From positions 1 through 64,000 of the forward strand of contig JAQGDQ010000330.1 of the NCBI GenBank assembly GCA_030141605.1: 64,000 nt of DNA, given 5' to 3'. Each line of letters starts with the position of its first letter. Position 1 is the first letter of the stretch. Both the position numbers and the translations under genes were made by a program. This DNA is from Tubiluchus corallicola (Eukaryota > Priapulida > Priapulimorpha > Priapulimorphida > Tubiluchidae). Under the pieces are notes generated by a model, which did no database searches, was not told the DNA's origin, and saw only the letters and a program-made list of their open reading frames with translations. Shown here piece after piece: positions 61,776 to 64,000 of this stretch.

Positions 61776-63880
61776 ACAACAACAACAACAACACTAACAA
61801 CAACAACAACATCCTCATTATTGCTATTGTCGTCTCGCATCCATTCATCGTATTTTTTGTTGTTTATGTCATTAATTAAGTCTTATCCAGGTTGAACATA
61901 GCTTATATGTTAAATTCTTCTGTCACACTCGCAGCGCTGCAGTGCATTGTTAATTTGTAATTGTATAACTTGTATTGTACTAAATACACAAATAAGCAAA
62001 TCTAAAAGAGGTCTTCATTACCTTATCAAAACCTGCATGGGCCGTGGTCGGAGCAATTCTGAAAATACCAACAAAGTCATTTATAAACACAAATTAAAAA
62101 GCACAAGAAAACCATCCATTTACACAAAGCTTAAAAATTTCGTCATGAAATTTCATACCACTTACATACTGTCTTTTTACACATTAGACTTGCACTGGCA
62201 ATAATGCTGCATAAAAAATGTAAATTTAAACTCCCGCGATGACTTGTTATTTGCAGCCATTTTGACGGTAAGTCATTTGAAACAAGTTTAGATAACACTG
62301 TGTAAAGTTTGAAAAAATAACCAGAGCATTCGTAGCACTCAAGTCACTAACTACGTAAAATTTAAAATTATTTTATCTTGTCAACAAGATTAAAACTCGT
62401 TTTTGGTTAGTGAGTGGTGCACCCTGGAGGGTGAGTCAGCGACATTTTACCAATTGGTGAAAACATTTTAAATAATTAATAATTTTTTTTCTAGTTACAT
62501 AATGCTTTTGAGCAGGTAAGCAAAATGCTAAGTAATATAGATTTGTATAACTTTATGTTTTCTGCTCTTCTGCTTGTATTTGCACGGTGAAGATTCATGC
62601 ATCAGTTTTAAAAACTGTCTAATCTGAATCAAATAAACTATGTTTAAACTAAGAACAAACAGTTATTGCCTAATTTCATTACTTTCACAGTCTTACGTTC
62701 TCGAAGCCATTTAGATAAACAAAACAAGTAATACCTGCAGCGTAAATTTCGTATTCTCCGAGTCTGTGTGTTTGTCTGTCAATTTTAGAAAGACTTTCTA
62801 ATATAGATGGCACCACCATACACGCTGCGTATGCTAAGCATGTGATGAGCATGACATCCAGTTAAATGAAAAGCTTTTAATAAATTATGATCCAGGAATA
62901 TCAATATGTAATTAGGCTACAGAGTGGAGGTAAAGAGTTAATTAGTTATTGGTCTCACTTGCGTTCCACACAGGGATGTTACTGAAACCGAAATTTATGA
63001 AAGGAAACCGACACCGAAATTTATGAAACGAAACCGAACCGAAATCATTTTTGCAAAACCAGCTACTATTAGAACAGAAAGAAAACGAAATTCTGAAAGA
63101 AGTAAAATAGTAAAATACTTTGTTTTCAATTGTTTACTTTATTTTACTCTGACACAAAGCTGACGAAATAGCTGGTCAATAAAAATATGTATTACACGAT
63201 TTGTTGAACTAGAATTTGAAACTAGAAATTCACTTTTTGGCTCAGTTCTAGAAGCAAAATCGTGGAACTAAATGCTTAAAAAATCAAGAAAATTCCATTT
63301 GTAAATACTCTGTTGACTATATTTAATAAATTATGAAGTTAAACTCGGTTTTGTTCAAATTACACTTTTATATTTCGGTTGGTTGTGCCCGATGACCTTA
63401 AGGCAGCACCAAAGATATACCGTAAAAAGCTGACCTTAACATGCAGGCTAGGCAAAATTTTCACTTTATTTGAACAATTTTAGCCCAGATTTTTCAGCAC
63501 TTTTCAACAAGACAAAAGAATACGTAAACTGTGTAAATGCTGACAACACAATGGAAAAATACCGCGGAAATTTACGGAAATGTTCGGATTACGAATGTTA
63601 ATAAATTTCAACAAACAACAAAAACTGAACTGCAAGTACAATTATTGGCAAACAATCGGTAGTGGTCTCGGTAACAACTCACGTTTCGCGGTTAGAAGCG
63701 TCACAATATTTTTTCACGGTCAAACATTTTCAATTACAATTAATTTAACAAAATGTGCAATCTTGCTGTGCAAAAGTGACCATTTACTCACATTTCAGGC
63801 CTTTTTATTCCGCTCTCCAAAGCAAGATTCCTGTAAGCCAAACAGCAGAGCAGCAAACTTTCCGTACCACCTGAAGTCAC
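20004..63880 (-). CDS. SGPL1: Sphingosine-1-phosphate lyase, copy B (exons 4-13; 5' end beyond window)
   Basis: Paralogue of copy A on the opposite strand, convergent with it. In transcription order the exons are 63880-63792, 62058-62022, 61105-60998, 59554-59492, 50752-50606, 50206-50086, 49800-49683, 22939-22793, 21967-21847 and 20135-20004. Every internal exon has exactly the length and phase of its copy A counterpart. [21 protein letters not shown] and SADTHK are intact, and unlike copy A it keeps [14 protein letters not shown], so this is the more canonical enzyme. Exons 1-3 should lie just past 64000. Two introns are hosts: 22940-49682 (26.7 kb) holds ten GPCR genes on the same strand, and 50753-59491 (8.7 kb) holds a GT31 gene on the other strand. 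Role as for copy A: irreversible S1P breakdown. Confidence 0.93.
20655..21180 (+). repeat. Dispersed repeat family R3, copy 1
   Basis: Resembles 57355-57640 plus 58790-59430 in order: CTTAAAGGTCA, GGCTTCTTTCC, GAAACTTCAGAAAATC, TAAACAA and CACAGTGAAATGTAAC, then AAGTTCCAGACTTT and AAAACTGAAACTTCAT, ending TTTGACCTTTAAT. Its outer ends are mutually inverted (AAAGGTCA / TGACCTTTAA). The other copy has a minisatellite expanded inside it. Confidence 0.6.
21185..21846 (-). repeat. 85-86-bp tandem repeat made from the exon 12 donor junction (copy B)
   Basis: Seven to eight units between exon 12 and exon 13. On the minus strand each carries AGATAATGAAAGATCCT, then TCTGGTGTG|GTGAGTTATT, that is, the last third of exon 12 with its donor and start of intron. 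The CGAGCAT landmark is at 21291, 21376, 21461, 21547, 21632, (21717), 21802 and, in the true exon, 21898. Most units lack 10 bases present in the exon (near 21857-21866); the unit near 21251 keeps them. Confidence 0.93.
21847..21967 (-). CDS. SGPL1: S1P lyase B, exon 12
   Basis: tttcacag|CTTTCA to GGTGTG|gtgagt; 121 bases as in copy A. It encodes [18 protein letters not shown] and the following helix, ending KKEASGV. Its 3' part is the seed of the adjacent tandem repeat. Confidence 0.93.
22252..22685 (+). repeat. Dispersed repeat family R1, copy 3
   Basis: Similar to 627-1083 and 62086-62548, with CTCCCGCGATGA, AAACAAGTTTAGATAA and GTGGTGCACGCGGAGG in the same order. Intron between exons 11 and 12 of copy B. 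Confidence 0.65.
22793..22939 (-). CDS. SGPL1: S1P lyase B, exon 11
   Basis: caattttag|TCTGAG to ACTGG|gtaagt; 147 bases as in copy A. It encodes [20 protein letters not shown] through [18 protein letters not shown]. It is spliced to exon 10 across 26.7 kb. Confidence 0.93.
23990..24680. repeat. 86-bp tandem repeat, eight copies
   Basis: CAGATGTATGTATTAA recurs at 24016, 24102, 24188, 24274, 24360, 24446, 24532 and (variant) 24617. Each unit also has TAATGCCAACCTAGCTTAA and AGCAAAACAAAATATC. No similarity to the flanking exons was noticed. Giant intron of copy B. Confidence 0.93.
24786..25175. mobile_element. MITE, family M1, copy 2 (inverted relative to copy 1)
   Basis: Begins AATAAGCCTTTTCACA and ends CTAAAAGGCCTATT. 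Its interior matches the reverse of 13388-13760 (GCCTCGCAGCCCATG, CCCAAGCAAGATCCTGCTA). No ORF. Confidence 0.7.
25736..26593 (-). CDS. Class A GPCR, array copy 1
   Basis: Intronless, 285 residues, seven hydrophobic segments. Visible class A anchors are the TM1 GN, the TM2 LAxxD (LAITD), ERY at the end of TM3 and a TM4 Trp. The TM5 Pro and Tyr, CWGP in TM6 and NPIIY in TM7 are also present. A final RCE offers a palmitoylation Cys. The N-terminus [10 protein letters not shown] has N-glycosylation sites and no signal peptide. There is no Cys at 3.25 and the TM4-TM5 loop is very short, as in melanocortin, EDG and cannabinoid receptors; the tail NPIIYAxxxxxFRxAFKKII recalls adenosine and melanocortin receptors. 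Position 3.29 is Arg. This is the only intact copy with the full CWxP motif. Ligand unknown. Confidence 0.93.
   Translation of the reverse strand: MSAGNTTNSSILAVISSTHKWSHTVPVLVLCVVVTLVLIIITGNLLLVVAVSKYKQLQTKMNVLIVSLAITDLLYGLLALPLEVTFWLFQARHRFHLRTVHIIVFSVGTAHLCLIALERYLAVLYPYKYNIYITRRSLAIAIFAAWFYSIVLICLAGYDFVVYGVSTFMTVYLPMFVMLLLYSLIWKAARRQILQIQIQNQQTNIKVTEMKATKTLTVVTAVFFICWGPAAIAQLIRELSKLHVPGKVFELLLLVGFCNSAANPIIYAASHSKFRLAFKKIIRCE
26594..29636. other. Spacer between GPCR copies 1 and 2
   Basis: About 3 kb with no convincing gene. It holds the R2 element (27575-28165) and a (TAG)n run near 28838-28850. The part near 29290-29560 resembles the 3' flanks of other GPCR copies (e.g. 34340-34620), reflecting duplication of whole units. 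Confidence 0.6.
27575..28165 (+). repeat. Dispersed repeat family R2, copy 3 (longest)
   Basis: Its left half matches the inverted copy at 1-300 and its right half matches 4108-4460, so this is the most complete R2 element in the window (about 590 bp). No ORF shared between copies. Confidence 0.7.
29637..30497 (-). CDS. Class A GPCR, array copy 2
   Basis: Intronless, 286 residues, same layout as its neighbours. N-terminus [10 protein letters not shown] (glycosylation sites), GN in TM1, LGTTD in TM2, ERY, TM4 Trp, TM5 Pro, NPIIY, ending IIRCK. TM6 reads FFVTCGP, so the Trp 6.48 toggle residue is Cys. Position 3.29 is Asp (YLDTV). The start is the ATG aligned with paralogue starts; the upstream leader is partly shared. 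A plus-strand frame over the same DNA is a shadow. Confidence 0.93.
   Translation of the reverse strand: MSYGNATNLSILAGSISRAHSWFIAVPIVVLCIEVALFLVIIIGNLLTVIAVCKYEQLQTKMNVLIVSLGTTDLLFGLLMLPLEIIYWFSLTGLVKYLDTVRWAVFTVGTTHLCLIATERYLAVLYPYKYGIYITRRMLAIAIFSVWFYSVILVFLDVYDLVKRAVFAIMTVIFPMFVMLVLYVLIWKAARKQILQIHDQNRQTNTNVIEMKATRTLTVVTIVFFVTCGPALLARMIHDFSTFAVPSNIFHVMLLLSMCNSAANPIIYAASHSKFRAAFKKIIRCK
30498..31954. other. Spacer between GPCR copies 2 and 3
   Basis: No gene seen. The segment about 31590-31960, just 3' of copy 3, is nearly identical to 45270-45618, 3' of copy 9, which marks a recent duplication or conversion. Confidence 0.6.
31955..32815 (-). CDS. Class A GPCR, array copy 3
   Basis: Intronless, 286 residues from ATG 32815 ([10 protein letters not shown]); an in-frame TTG two codons upstream is not a credible start. 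Residue guide: N1.50 at 45, D2.50 at 73, Glu 3.29 at 99, ERY 119-121, W4.50 at 147, P5.50 at 175, Tyr 5.58 at 183, TCGP 227-230 (Cys at 6.48), NPIIY 264-268, Cys 285. There is no Cys at 3.25 or in the short second extracellular loop. ICL3 is short and basic (KAARKQ). CLIAIERY closely resembles the end of TM3 in S1P receptors. Ligand unknown. Confidence 0.93.
   Translation of the reverse strand: MSFGNLTNSSILAGSISSADKWSYAVPIVVLCIEEALVLVIITGNLLVVIAVCKYEQLQTKMNVLIVSLAVADLLYGLLVLPLRIIYWFSLTHLVEYLEIVGLIVFSVGTAHLCLIAIERYIAVLHPYKYNTYITRRMLAVAIFAVWFYSVILMCLNEYNLMKRAVFAIMTVTFPIFVMLTLYVLIWKAARKQMLQIHDQNRQTNTSVIEMKATRTVTVVTILFIVTCGPALLTQMIRDFSAFSVPNNVFTIVVPLILCNSAANPIIYAASHSKFRMAFKKITRCE
32816..32975 (-). 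promoter_or_regulatory. Conserved 5' leader / proximal promoter of the GPCR array
   Basis: About 150 bases directly upstream of ATG are strongly conserved before copies 3, 4 (35598-35745), 6 (40882-41030) and 9 (46480-46625), and recognisably before 8 (44128-44280). Shared plus-strand words are TTTTTGGTCACTCC, AAGGTCATCAGCCATATGG and CATTCGGAAAAGC. It travels with the coding unit and probably carries the 5' UTR and core promoter. The leader is open in frame before copies 6 and 9, which artificially lengthens those ORFs. Confidence 0.5.
32976..34736. other. Spacer between GPCR copies 3 and 4
   Basis: No gene. Long stretches match the spacers upstream of copies 4 and 6: 33180-33600 resembles 35780-36150 and 41060-41540, and 33640-34730 resembles 36180-37070 and 41570-42460. 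The array therefore grew by duplication of units of several kb. Confidence 0.65.
34737..35597 (-). CDS. Class A GPCR, array copy 4
   Basis: Intronless, 286 residues from ATG 35597 ([10 protein letters not shown]); the open frame runs nine codons further but those belong to the conserved leader. It has LAVAD in TM2, Glu at 3.29 (YLEIV), IAIERY, TM4 Trp, VIFPMVVML in TM5, TCGP in TM6 (Cys at 6.48), NPVIY in TM7 and a terminal IIRCK. It is very close to copies 6 and 9 in TM5-TM7. Confidence 0.93.
   Translation of the reverse strand: MSFKNLTNSSILAGSIESANKWSSTLSIMVFCIAVALALVIIIGNLLTVIAVCKYEQLQTKMNVLIVSLAVADLLYGPLGMSVEIIYWFSQPHLVKYLEIVRWIVFSVGTAHLCLIAIERYLAVLHPYKYNIYITRRMLAVAIFAIWFYSVILMYLDEYTLVKCAIFAIMTVIFPMVVMLILYVLIWKAARKQILQIHDQNRQTNTNVIEMKATRTLTVVTIVFFVTCGPALLAQMINDFSTFSVPNNILIIILLLALCNSAANPVIYAASHSKFRAAFKKIIRCK
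35598..37077. other. Spacer between GPCR copies 4 and 5
   Basis: Conserved leader at the left (35598-35745), then sequence repeating the other spacers. No separate gene. Confidence 0.6.
37078..37938 (-). CDS. Class A GPCR, array copy 5
   Basis: Intronless, 286 residues from ATG 37938 ([10 protein letters not shown]). It belongs with copies 1 and 8: FQARHRFAL in the TM2-TM3 loop, [17 protein letters not shown] before TM6, and FWGP in TM6 so Trp 6.48 is kept while 6.47 is Phe. It has LAVTD, FERY, TM4 Trp, [10 protein letters not shown] and NPIIY. Position 3.29 is Gly. Confidence 0.93.
   Translation of the reverse strand: MSSGNATNFSLLSDSMSSVHRWTHTVSVVILCIVVALVLVIITGNLLVVIAVCKYEQLQTKMNVLVMSLAVTDILYGLLALPLEVTFWFFQARHRFALGAIHIVVFSASTAHLCLIAFERYLAVLHPYKYNIYVTRKTLAGSILTAWIYSIVSMFLERYDLAIYGVFNTMTVFLPMFIMLLLYSVIWKAARKQLFQIHNQNQQTNLKVTEMKATKTLAIVTAVFFIFWGPSALAELIIDLSTFSMSQKVFEVFLLLGFCNSAANPIIYAASHSKFRTAFKKIIRCE
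37939..40020. other. Spacer between GPCR copies 5 and 6
   Basis: About 2.1 kb, no gene. Parts of 39290-39560 match 29010-29240. 38920-38970 has a GGTTTGAGCCC-like word on the minus strand that faintly recalls a Pol III B box, too weak to call. Confidence 0.55.
40021..40881 (-). CDS. Class A GPCR, array copy 6
   Basis: Intronless, 286 residues from ATG 40881 ([10 protein letters not shown]). The frame is open 37 codons further upstream through the conserved leader, but paralogue alignment puts the start here. It has LATTD, Glu at 3.29 (YLELV), IAIERY, TM4 Trp, [13 protein letters not shown] (Cys at 6.48), NPIIY and IIRCE. Nearly the same protein as copy 4. Confidence 0.92.
   Translation of the reverse strand: MSFGNFTNSSILADSIESANKWSSTLSIMVSCIAVALVLVIIIGNLLVVIAVYKYEQLQTKMNVLIVSLATTDLLYGPLGMSVEIIYWFSQPHLVKYLELVRLIVFSVGTAHLCLIAIERYLAVLHPYKYNIYITRRMLAIAIFAVWFYSVILMFLDEYNLVKRAVFAIMTVIFPMVVMLILYVLIWKAARKQILQIRDQNRQTNTNVIEMKATRTLTVVTVVFFVTCGPALLSQMIHDLSTFSVPNNIFLIILLLAFCNSAANPIIYAASHSKFRTAFKKIIRCE
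40882..42465. other. Spacer between GPCR copies 6 and 7
   Basis: Conserved leader, then the same spacer sequence as 33180-34730 and 35780-37070. No gene. Confidence 0.6.
42466..42776 (-). pseudogene. GPCR array copy 7, 5'-truncated fragment
   Basis: Only the last third of a receptor remains: LIWKAARKQ (end of TM5), the ICL3 [23 protein letters not shown] in TM6, then NPIIY and IIRCK. Homology stops abruptly near 42776 and unrelated AT-rich sequence follows, with no TM1-TM5 upstream. The retained part has no stop or frameshift, so the truncation may be recent (an unequal crossover or deletion). Confidence 0.85.
43288..44127 (-). pseudogene. GPCR array copy 8, frameshifted pseudogene
   Basis: It groups with copies 1 and 5 ([14 protein letters not shown]). 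At least three lesions are visible. The aligned ATG at 44127 is out of frame with the body; a downstream ATG at 44120 (MEILFS) restores it. A frame shift lies in a T-run near 43630, before the TM5 [13 protein letters not shown] replaces the Arg codon after ASHSKF near 43316, ahead of [10 protein letters not shown]. Five transmembrane segments stay readable in one frame and two in another. Confidence 0.85.
44128..45618. other. Spacer between GPCR copies 8 and 9
   Basis: No gene. 44128-44280 is a diverged leader; 45270-45618 is nearly identical to 31590-31954. Confidence 0.6.
45619..46479 (-). CDS. Class A GPCR, array copy 9
   Basis: Intronless, 286 residues from ATG 46479 ([10 protein letters not shown]). 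The frame is open 19 codons further into the leader, but paralogue alignment favours this ATG. It has LAVTD, ATERY, TM4 Trp, [16 protein letters not shown] (Cys at 6.48), NPVIY and IIRCE. Position 3.29 is Val (HLVIV), unlike copies 3, 4 and 6. Confidence 0.92.
   Translation of the reverse strand: MSFGNFTNSSILAGSNESADNWSSTLSIMIFCISVALVLVIIIGNLLVVIAVYKYEQLQTKMNVLIVSLAVTDLLYGPFGMFVEIIYWFSLTGLVEHLVIVRLIMFSVGTAHLCLIATERYLAVLYPYKYNTYVTRRMLAIAIFAVWFYSVILMYLIEYWLVKFAVFTIFTIIFPMVVMLVLYVLIWKAARKQILQIHDQNRQTNTYVIEMKATRTLTVVTVVFFVTCGPAMLAQMIDDFSTFAMPNNVFTITAALSLCNNAANPVIYAASHSKFRMAFKKIIRCE
46480..47469. other. Spacer between GPCR copies 9 and 10
   Basis: The leader and following sequence (46480-46800) closely match 32816-33130 upstream of copy 3. 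No gene. Confidence 0.6.
47470..48301 (-). pseudogene. GPCR array copy 10, frameshifted pseudogene
   Basis: From ATG 48301 (MSAKDVTSF) the frame is intact through TM4 ([26 protein letters not shown]), then breaks near 47840. TM5 to ICL3 is split over two further frames, including [10 protein letters not shown] and FFICCGP (Cys at 6.48). The C-terminus is again out of frame after INEL near 47600. The last codons (SRCE and TGA at 47470-47472) are still recognisable. It is the most diverged member, at the promoter-proximal end of the host intron. Confidence 0.85.
48303..48480. repeat. 50-bp tandem repeat abutting the copy 10 start codon
   Basis: GCTAAAGCAAGCTGCAACT starts at 48303, 48353, 48403 and (variant) 48453, so about 3.5 units directly upstream of the pseudogene's ATG. 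Each includes TTGTTTGGTCACT, the family's leader word. The start-proximal leader has been multiplied. Confidence 0.9.
48481..49682. other. 5' part of the giant intron
   Basis: Contains a (TG)n run at 48898-48958 and a short 33-bp duplication (AATGTGGGCC words, 49378-49460) that creates a spurious 122-codon frame. No gene. Confidence 0.65.
49683..49800 (-). CDS. SGPL1: S1P lyase B, exon 10
   Basis: tttgcag|GGAGTC to TCGGG|gtaaca; 118 bases as in copy A. It completes the split Gly and keeps [20 protein letters not shown], the canonical SRxGG. Confidence 0.92.
50086..50206 (-). CDS. SGPL1: S1P lyase B, exon 9
   Basis: tctttcag|TATGGC to CTCGCAG|gtaatc; [20 protein letters not shown] through [18 protein letters not shown], closer to the family consensus than copy A. 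Confidence 0.93.
50290..50402. repeat. (CT)n microsatellite
   Basis: Impure CT tract in intron 8 of copy B; Ser/Leu and Arg/Glu frames are artefacts. Confidence 0.93.
50606..50752 (-). CDS. SGPL1: S1P lyase B, exon 8 (PLP lysine)
   Basis: tttttcag|CTGGGA to CACAAG|gtccac; 49 codons, protein identical to copy A exon 8, with HVDACLGGF and SADTHK. The donor gtccac is unusually weak. Confidence 0.94.
51201..51676. mobile_element. hAT-type MITE with 8-bp target duplication
   Basis: 476 bp bounded by CAGGGCCTATTTCA and, inverted, CAGGCCCTATTTCA. The flanking CCGGTCAC (51193-51200 and 51677-51684) is a perfect 8-bp target-site duplication. CAGGG ends with 8-bp duplication are the hAT signature. 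The ends also share a GC-rich GGGGAAGTGGGG-like inner block. No transposase; the frames inside are short. The perfect duplication suggests a fairly recent insertion. Confidence 0.85.
52010..52140. repeat. Direct duplication, two units of about 60 bp
   Basis: AATAATATTTTC(C/G)GGGGAATTTT followed by CCTTATATGATTTTGGTG and TTTTTTATCTTTT occurs twice in tandem with few differences. Intron 7 of copy B. Confidence 0.85.
52203..52280. repeat. Pentanucleotide (TTATC)n
   Basis: About eight TTATC units followed by ATTTTAACTT decamer variants. Confidence 0.9.
52809..53190. mobile_element. MITE, family M1, copy 3
   Basis: Ends AATAAGCCTTTTCACAG and CTGTGAAAAGGCTTACT are inverted repeats. The interior matches 13388-13760 in the same orientation (TACGTGGACTTTACTTAATTA, GGGAACAAGAAAAA). 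No ORF. Confidence 0.75.
53412..53660 (+). CDS. Possible single coding exon, unrecognised
   Basis: An 83-codon open stretch from ATG 53412 to a plausible donor, CGACAG|gtaatt. Composition is non-repetitive and protein-like (acidic middle, [19 protein letters not shown] near its end). Beyond the donor the frame runs into an (AT)n tract and is not credible. No family was recognised and no partner exon was found. It lies on the opposite strand to the host, in intron 7 of copy B. Could be chance. Confidence 0.25.
53752..53804. repeat. (AT)n microsatellite
   Basis: About 25 AT units in intron 7 of copy B. Confidence 0.95.
54390..54822 (-). repeat. Dispersed repeat family R1, copy 4
   Basis: The minus-strand reading matches 627-1083: TTACTTTGCATTACG (inverted TGCTAAGTAA region), GTGCACCTCTGATTCACC and the terminal AAATTTTTAAGCTT occur in the mirror order. 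It ends about 220 bases before the GT31 ATG. Confidence 0.6.
55040..56068 (+). CDS. Beta-1,3-galactosyltransferase-like enzyme (GT31 family)
   Basis: Type II Golgi glycosyltransferase, expected to transfer Gal or GlcNAc in beta-1,3 linkage from a UDP-sugar. 342 residues from the first ATG (55040); the frame is open 32 codons upstream but only from a GTG. Counted from 54944, the motifs are RQTIRDTW (123-130), DSYRNISLK (175-183), KTDTD (203-207, the metal-binding DxD), [10 protein letters not shown] (261-270) and EDAYVTG (290-296), all in GT31 order. A hydrophobic stretch at the N-terminus ([14 protein letters not shown]) is the likely anchor; several NxS/T sites follow. The usual Cys in the YxCSGxGY-like motif is Ala. 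Intronless, inside intron 7 of lyase copy B on the opposite strand. The exact donor and acceptor sugars cannot be read from sequence. Confidence 0.9.
   Translation: MLITLQMYYINYKMQLCLCRIRQRFVEKCMHNRSETEGDTRTPKVPSNRESSSFVANNHSYTYVYPRNSSNTSNRTLFIAVLSVPTETVLRQTIRDTWGSVTRNRGDIALMFLLAEANDPQTMHRVYNEMSRHKDLIVGSFTDSYRNISLKCIMVLHAVHNICPDCHYLLKTDTDSWVNVPRILDFLQTVDTRKVIIGRMKNGNRVVRNPEHQWYVSTSDYEPPTFPPYLAGAGYIMSMDLPRVLYEHSLTRKVLPVEDAYVTGVLAEKAGATKIHSKHIYKELVCLTEPVEMAFVVHHINFHSMKILYHKVMLGRTSEDLHEWKAYNGTMDDKVYRKLCEQ
56069..57350. other. 3' flank of the GT31 gene
   Basis: About 1.3 kb of AT-rich sequence. TTTATTTATGTATGTATTTATTTATT near 56850 is low-complexity. Nothing else recognised. Confidence 0.55.
57633..58772. 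repeat. 44-bp minisatellite, about 26 copies
   Basis: The unit runs GTGGTTTACCGAACACAAAC then GCTGCTGTAGCTAGAGCGCA then TCGC. TTTACCG recurs every 44 bases (e.g. 57681, 57725). Variation is nearly confined to C/T or A/G changes at CpG sites (CGC/TGC, GCATCGC/GCATTGC/GCATCGCA), the footprint of methylated-CpG deamination. The first unit coincides with R3 sequence (AACGAGTGGTTTACC), so it grew inside that element. Confidence 0.95.
58936..59364. mobile_element. MITE with long (about 57-bp) terminal inverted repeats
   Basis: The left arm AACGTGTTTATTGAGCGATG and the rest down to TCAAACTATAAAT is matched by the inverted right arm (ATTTATAGTTTGATAATGGC through CAATAAACGTG) with few mismatches. The interior of about 310 bp shows no transposase. 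It is inserted in the R3 element, hence younger than it. Confidence 0.8.
59492..59554 (-). CDS. SGPL1: S1P lyase B, exon 7
   Basis: ttttcag|TTGGTC to GGTCAG|gtaaga; [20 protein letters not shown]. It keeps FPHG of the family where copy A has FAHG. Confidence 0.92.
59555..60834. other. Intron 6 of copy B, unique part
   Basis: No gene or element recognised; frames of 60-70 codons (60088-60523) are unconvincing. The exon-proximal end carries the junction minisatellite. Confidence 0.55.
60830..61007 (-). repeat. 18-bp minisatellite made from the exon 6 donor junction (copy B)
   Basis: Read on the minus strand, ACTTGTATGGTAAGTCAC (exon tail plus donor) repeats about eight to nine times directly into the intron. 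Unlike copy A, most units keep an intact GTAAGT. The frame from exon 6 stays open through the array (CMVSHT-like hexapeptides) to about 60890, because 18 is a multiple of three. Confidence 0.92.
60998..61105 (-). CDS. SGPL1: S1P lyase B, exon 6
   Basis: cgtttcag|GCGGCT to TGTATG|gtaagt; 36 codons, [15 protein letters not shown] through NSNTCM. 28 of 36 residues match copy A. Confidence 0.92.
61609..61812. repeat. (ATC)n and (AAC)n trinucleotide array
   Basis: ATC/TCA units to about 61773, then AAC units. Poly-Asp, poly-Met and poly-Ser frames are artefacts. A C-run lies nearby at 61327-61336. Intron 5 of copy B. Confidence 0.95.
62022..62058 (-). CDS. SGPL1: S1P lyase B, exon 5 (micro-exon)
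   Basis: attttcag|AATTGC to GATAAG|gtaatg; 37 bases, [12 protein letters not shown], with the PLP-stacking His. Same size as in copy A. Confidence 0.92.
62086..62548 (+). repeat. Dispersed repeat family R1, copy 5
   Basis: Closest relative of 627-1083; the block GTGGTGCACCCTGGAGGGTG and its flanks are identical. The two are about 61 kb apart, each at the 5' side of a lyase copy, but both read on the plus strand. Confidence 0.7.
62549..63791. other. Intron 4 of copy B, remainder
   Basis: Holds a short imperfect repeat of ACCGAAATTTATGAAA at 62985-63050. The 106-codon plus-strand frame at 63580-63900 overlaps exon 4 in antisense and is a shadow. No other feature seen. Confidence 0.55.
63792..63880 (-). 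CDS. SGPL1: S1P lyase B, exon 4
   Basis: acttcag|GTGACT to GAAAT|gtgagt; 89 bases as in copy [21 protein letters not shown] keeps the PLP-phosphate glycine loop. This is the 5'-most copy B exon in the window. Confidence 0.93.
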
Positions 63881-63990
63881 CTGAAGTAAGAAGTAACTAA
63901 GCAAAACTTGACCAGAGGTCACCTGAAGTAAGGGGTAAGTAAGCAAAAGTTGACCGGAGGTCACTTGGAGTAAAGGGTAAGTAAGCAAAA
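63870..63990 (-). repeat. 42-bp tandem repeat made from the exon 4 acceptor junction (copy B)
   Basis: On the minus strand the segment CTTACTTCAG|GTGACCTCTGG occurs at the true acceptor and twice more upstream, 42 bases apart (GGTCAC on the plus strand near 63876, 63918 and 63960). Each unit carries a polypyrimidine tract, an AG (CAG in one extra unit, AAG in the other) and the first exon codons (VTSG). The 42-base period keeps the frame open (LQVTSGQ repeats). Confidence 0.9.
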
Positions 63991-64000
63991 CTTGAGATAA

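Overview
This is a 64-kb piece of an animal nuclear genome. It is AT-rich, uses the standard code and GT-AG spliceosomal introns, and carries many long microsatellites and small DNA-transposon remnants. Animal hallmarks are a multi-exon sphingosine-1-phosphate (S1P) lyase, intronless class A GPCRs and a GT31 glycosyltransferase. An invertebrate is likely; cnidarian or sponge grade is a guess that the sequence alone cannot settle.

Layout: (1) 1-3276 holds dispersed repeats and (CT)n/(GA)n microsatellites. (2) 3277-14772 (+) is S1P lyase copy A, with 13 recognisable coding exons; only the N-terminal membrane-anchor exon(s) were not found. (3) 14773-20003 is a gene-poor spacer with two inverted-repeat elements. 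(4) 20004-63880 (-) is S1P lyase copy B, convergent with A. Its exons 4-13 are in the window and exons 1-3 lie beyond the right edge. Intron positions and phases are identical in A and B, so they are paralogues of one ancestral gene.

Inside copy B, the intron between exons 10 and 11 (22940-49682) is 26.7 kb long. It houses a tandem array of ten intronless rhodopsin-class GPCR genes on the same strand as the host: seven intact (285-286 codons) and three broken. The intron between exons 7 and 8 (50753-59491) houses an intronless GT31 beta-1,3-glycosyltransferase on the opposite strand. The receptors lack the usual TM3 cysteine (3.25), have a very short second extracellular loop and use ERY rather than DRY. 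Three of the seven intact copies carry Glu at 3.29 and one Asp, the position used by vertebrate S1P/LPA receptors. This suggests, but does not prove, a lysophospholipid-type receptor family embedded in the gene for the S1P-degrading enzyme.

The most unusual pattern is that minisatellites in this gene pair are built from the host's own exon-intron junctions: the exon 6 donor in A and in B (18-bp unit), the exon 12 donor in B (85-86-bp unit) and the exon 4 acceptor in B (42-bp unit). Each array multiplies splice-site copies next to the real site.

Other repeats: three dispersed families (called R1, R2 and R3 here), a three-copy MITE family, a hAT-type MITE with an 8-bp target duplication, a long-TIR MITE, a tRNA-like sequence, and several pentanucleotide arrays.
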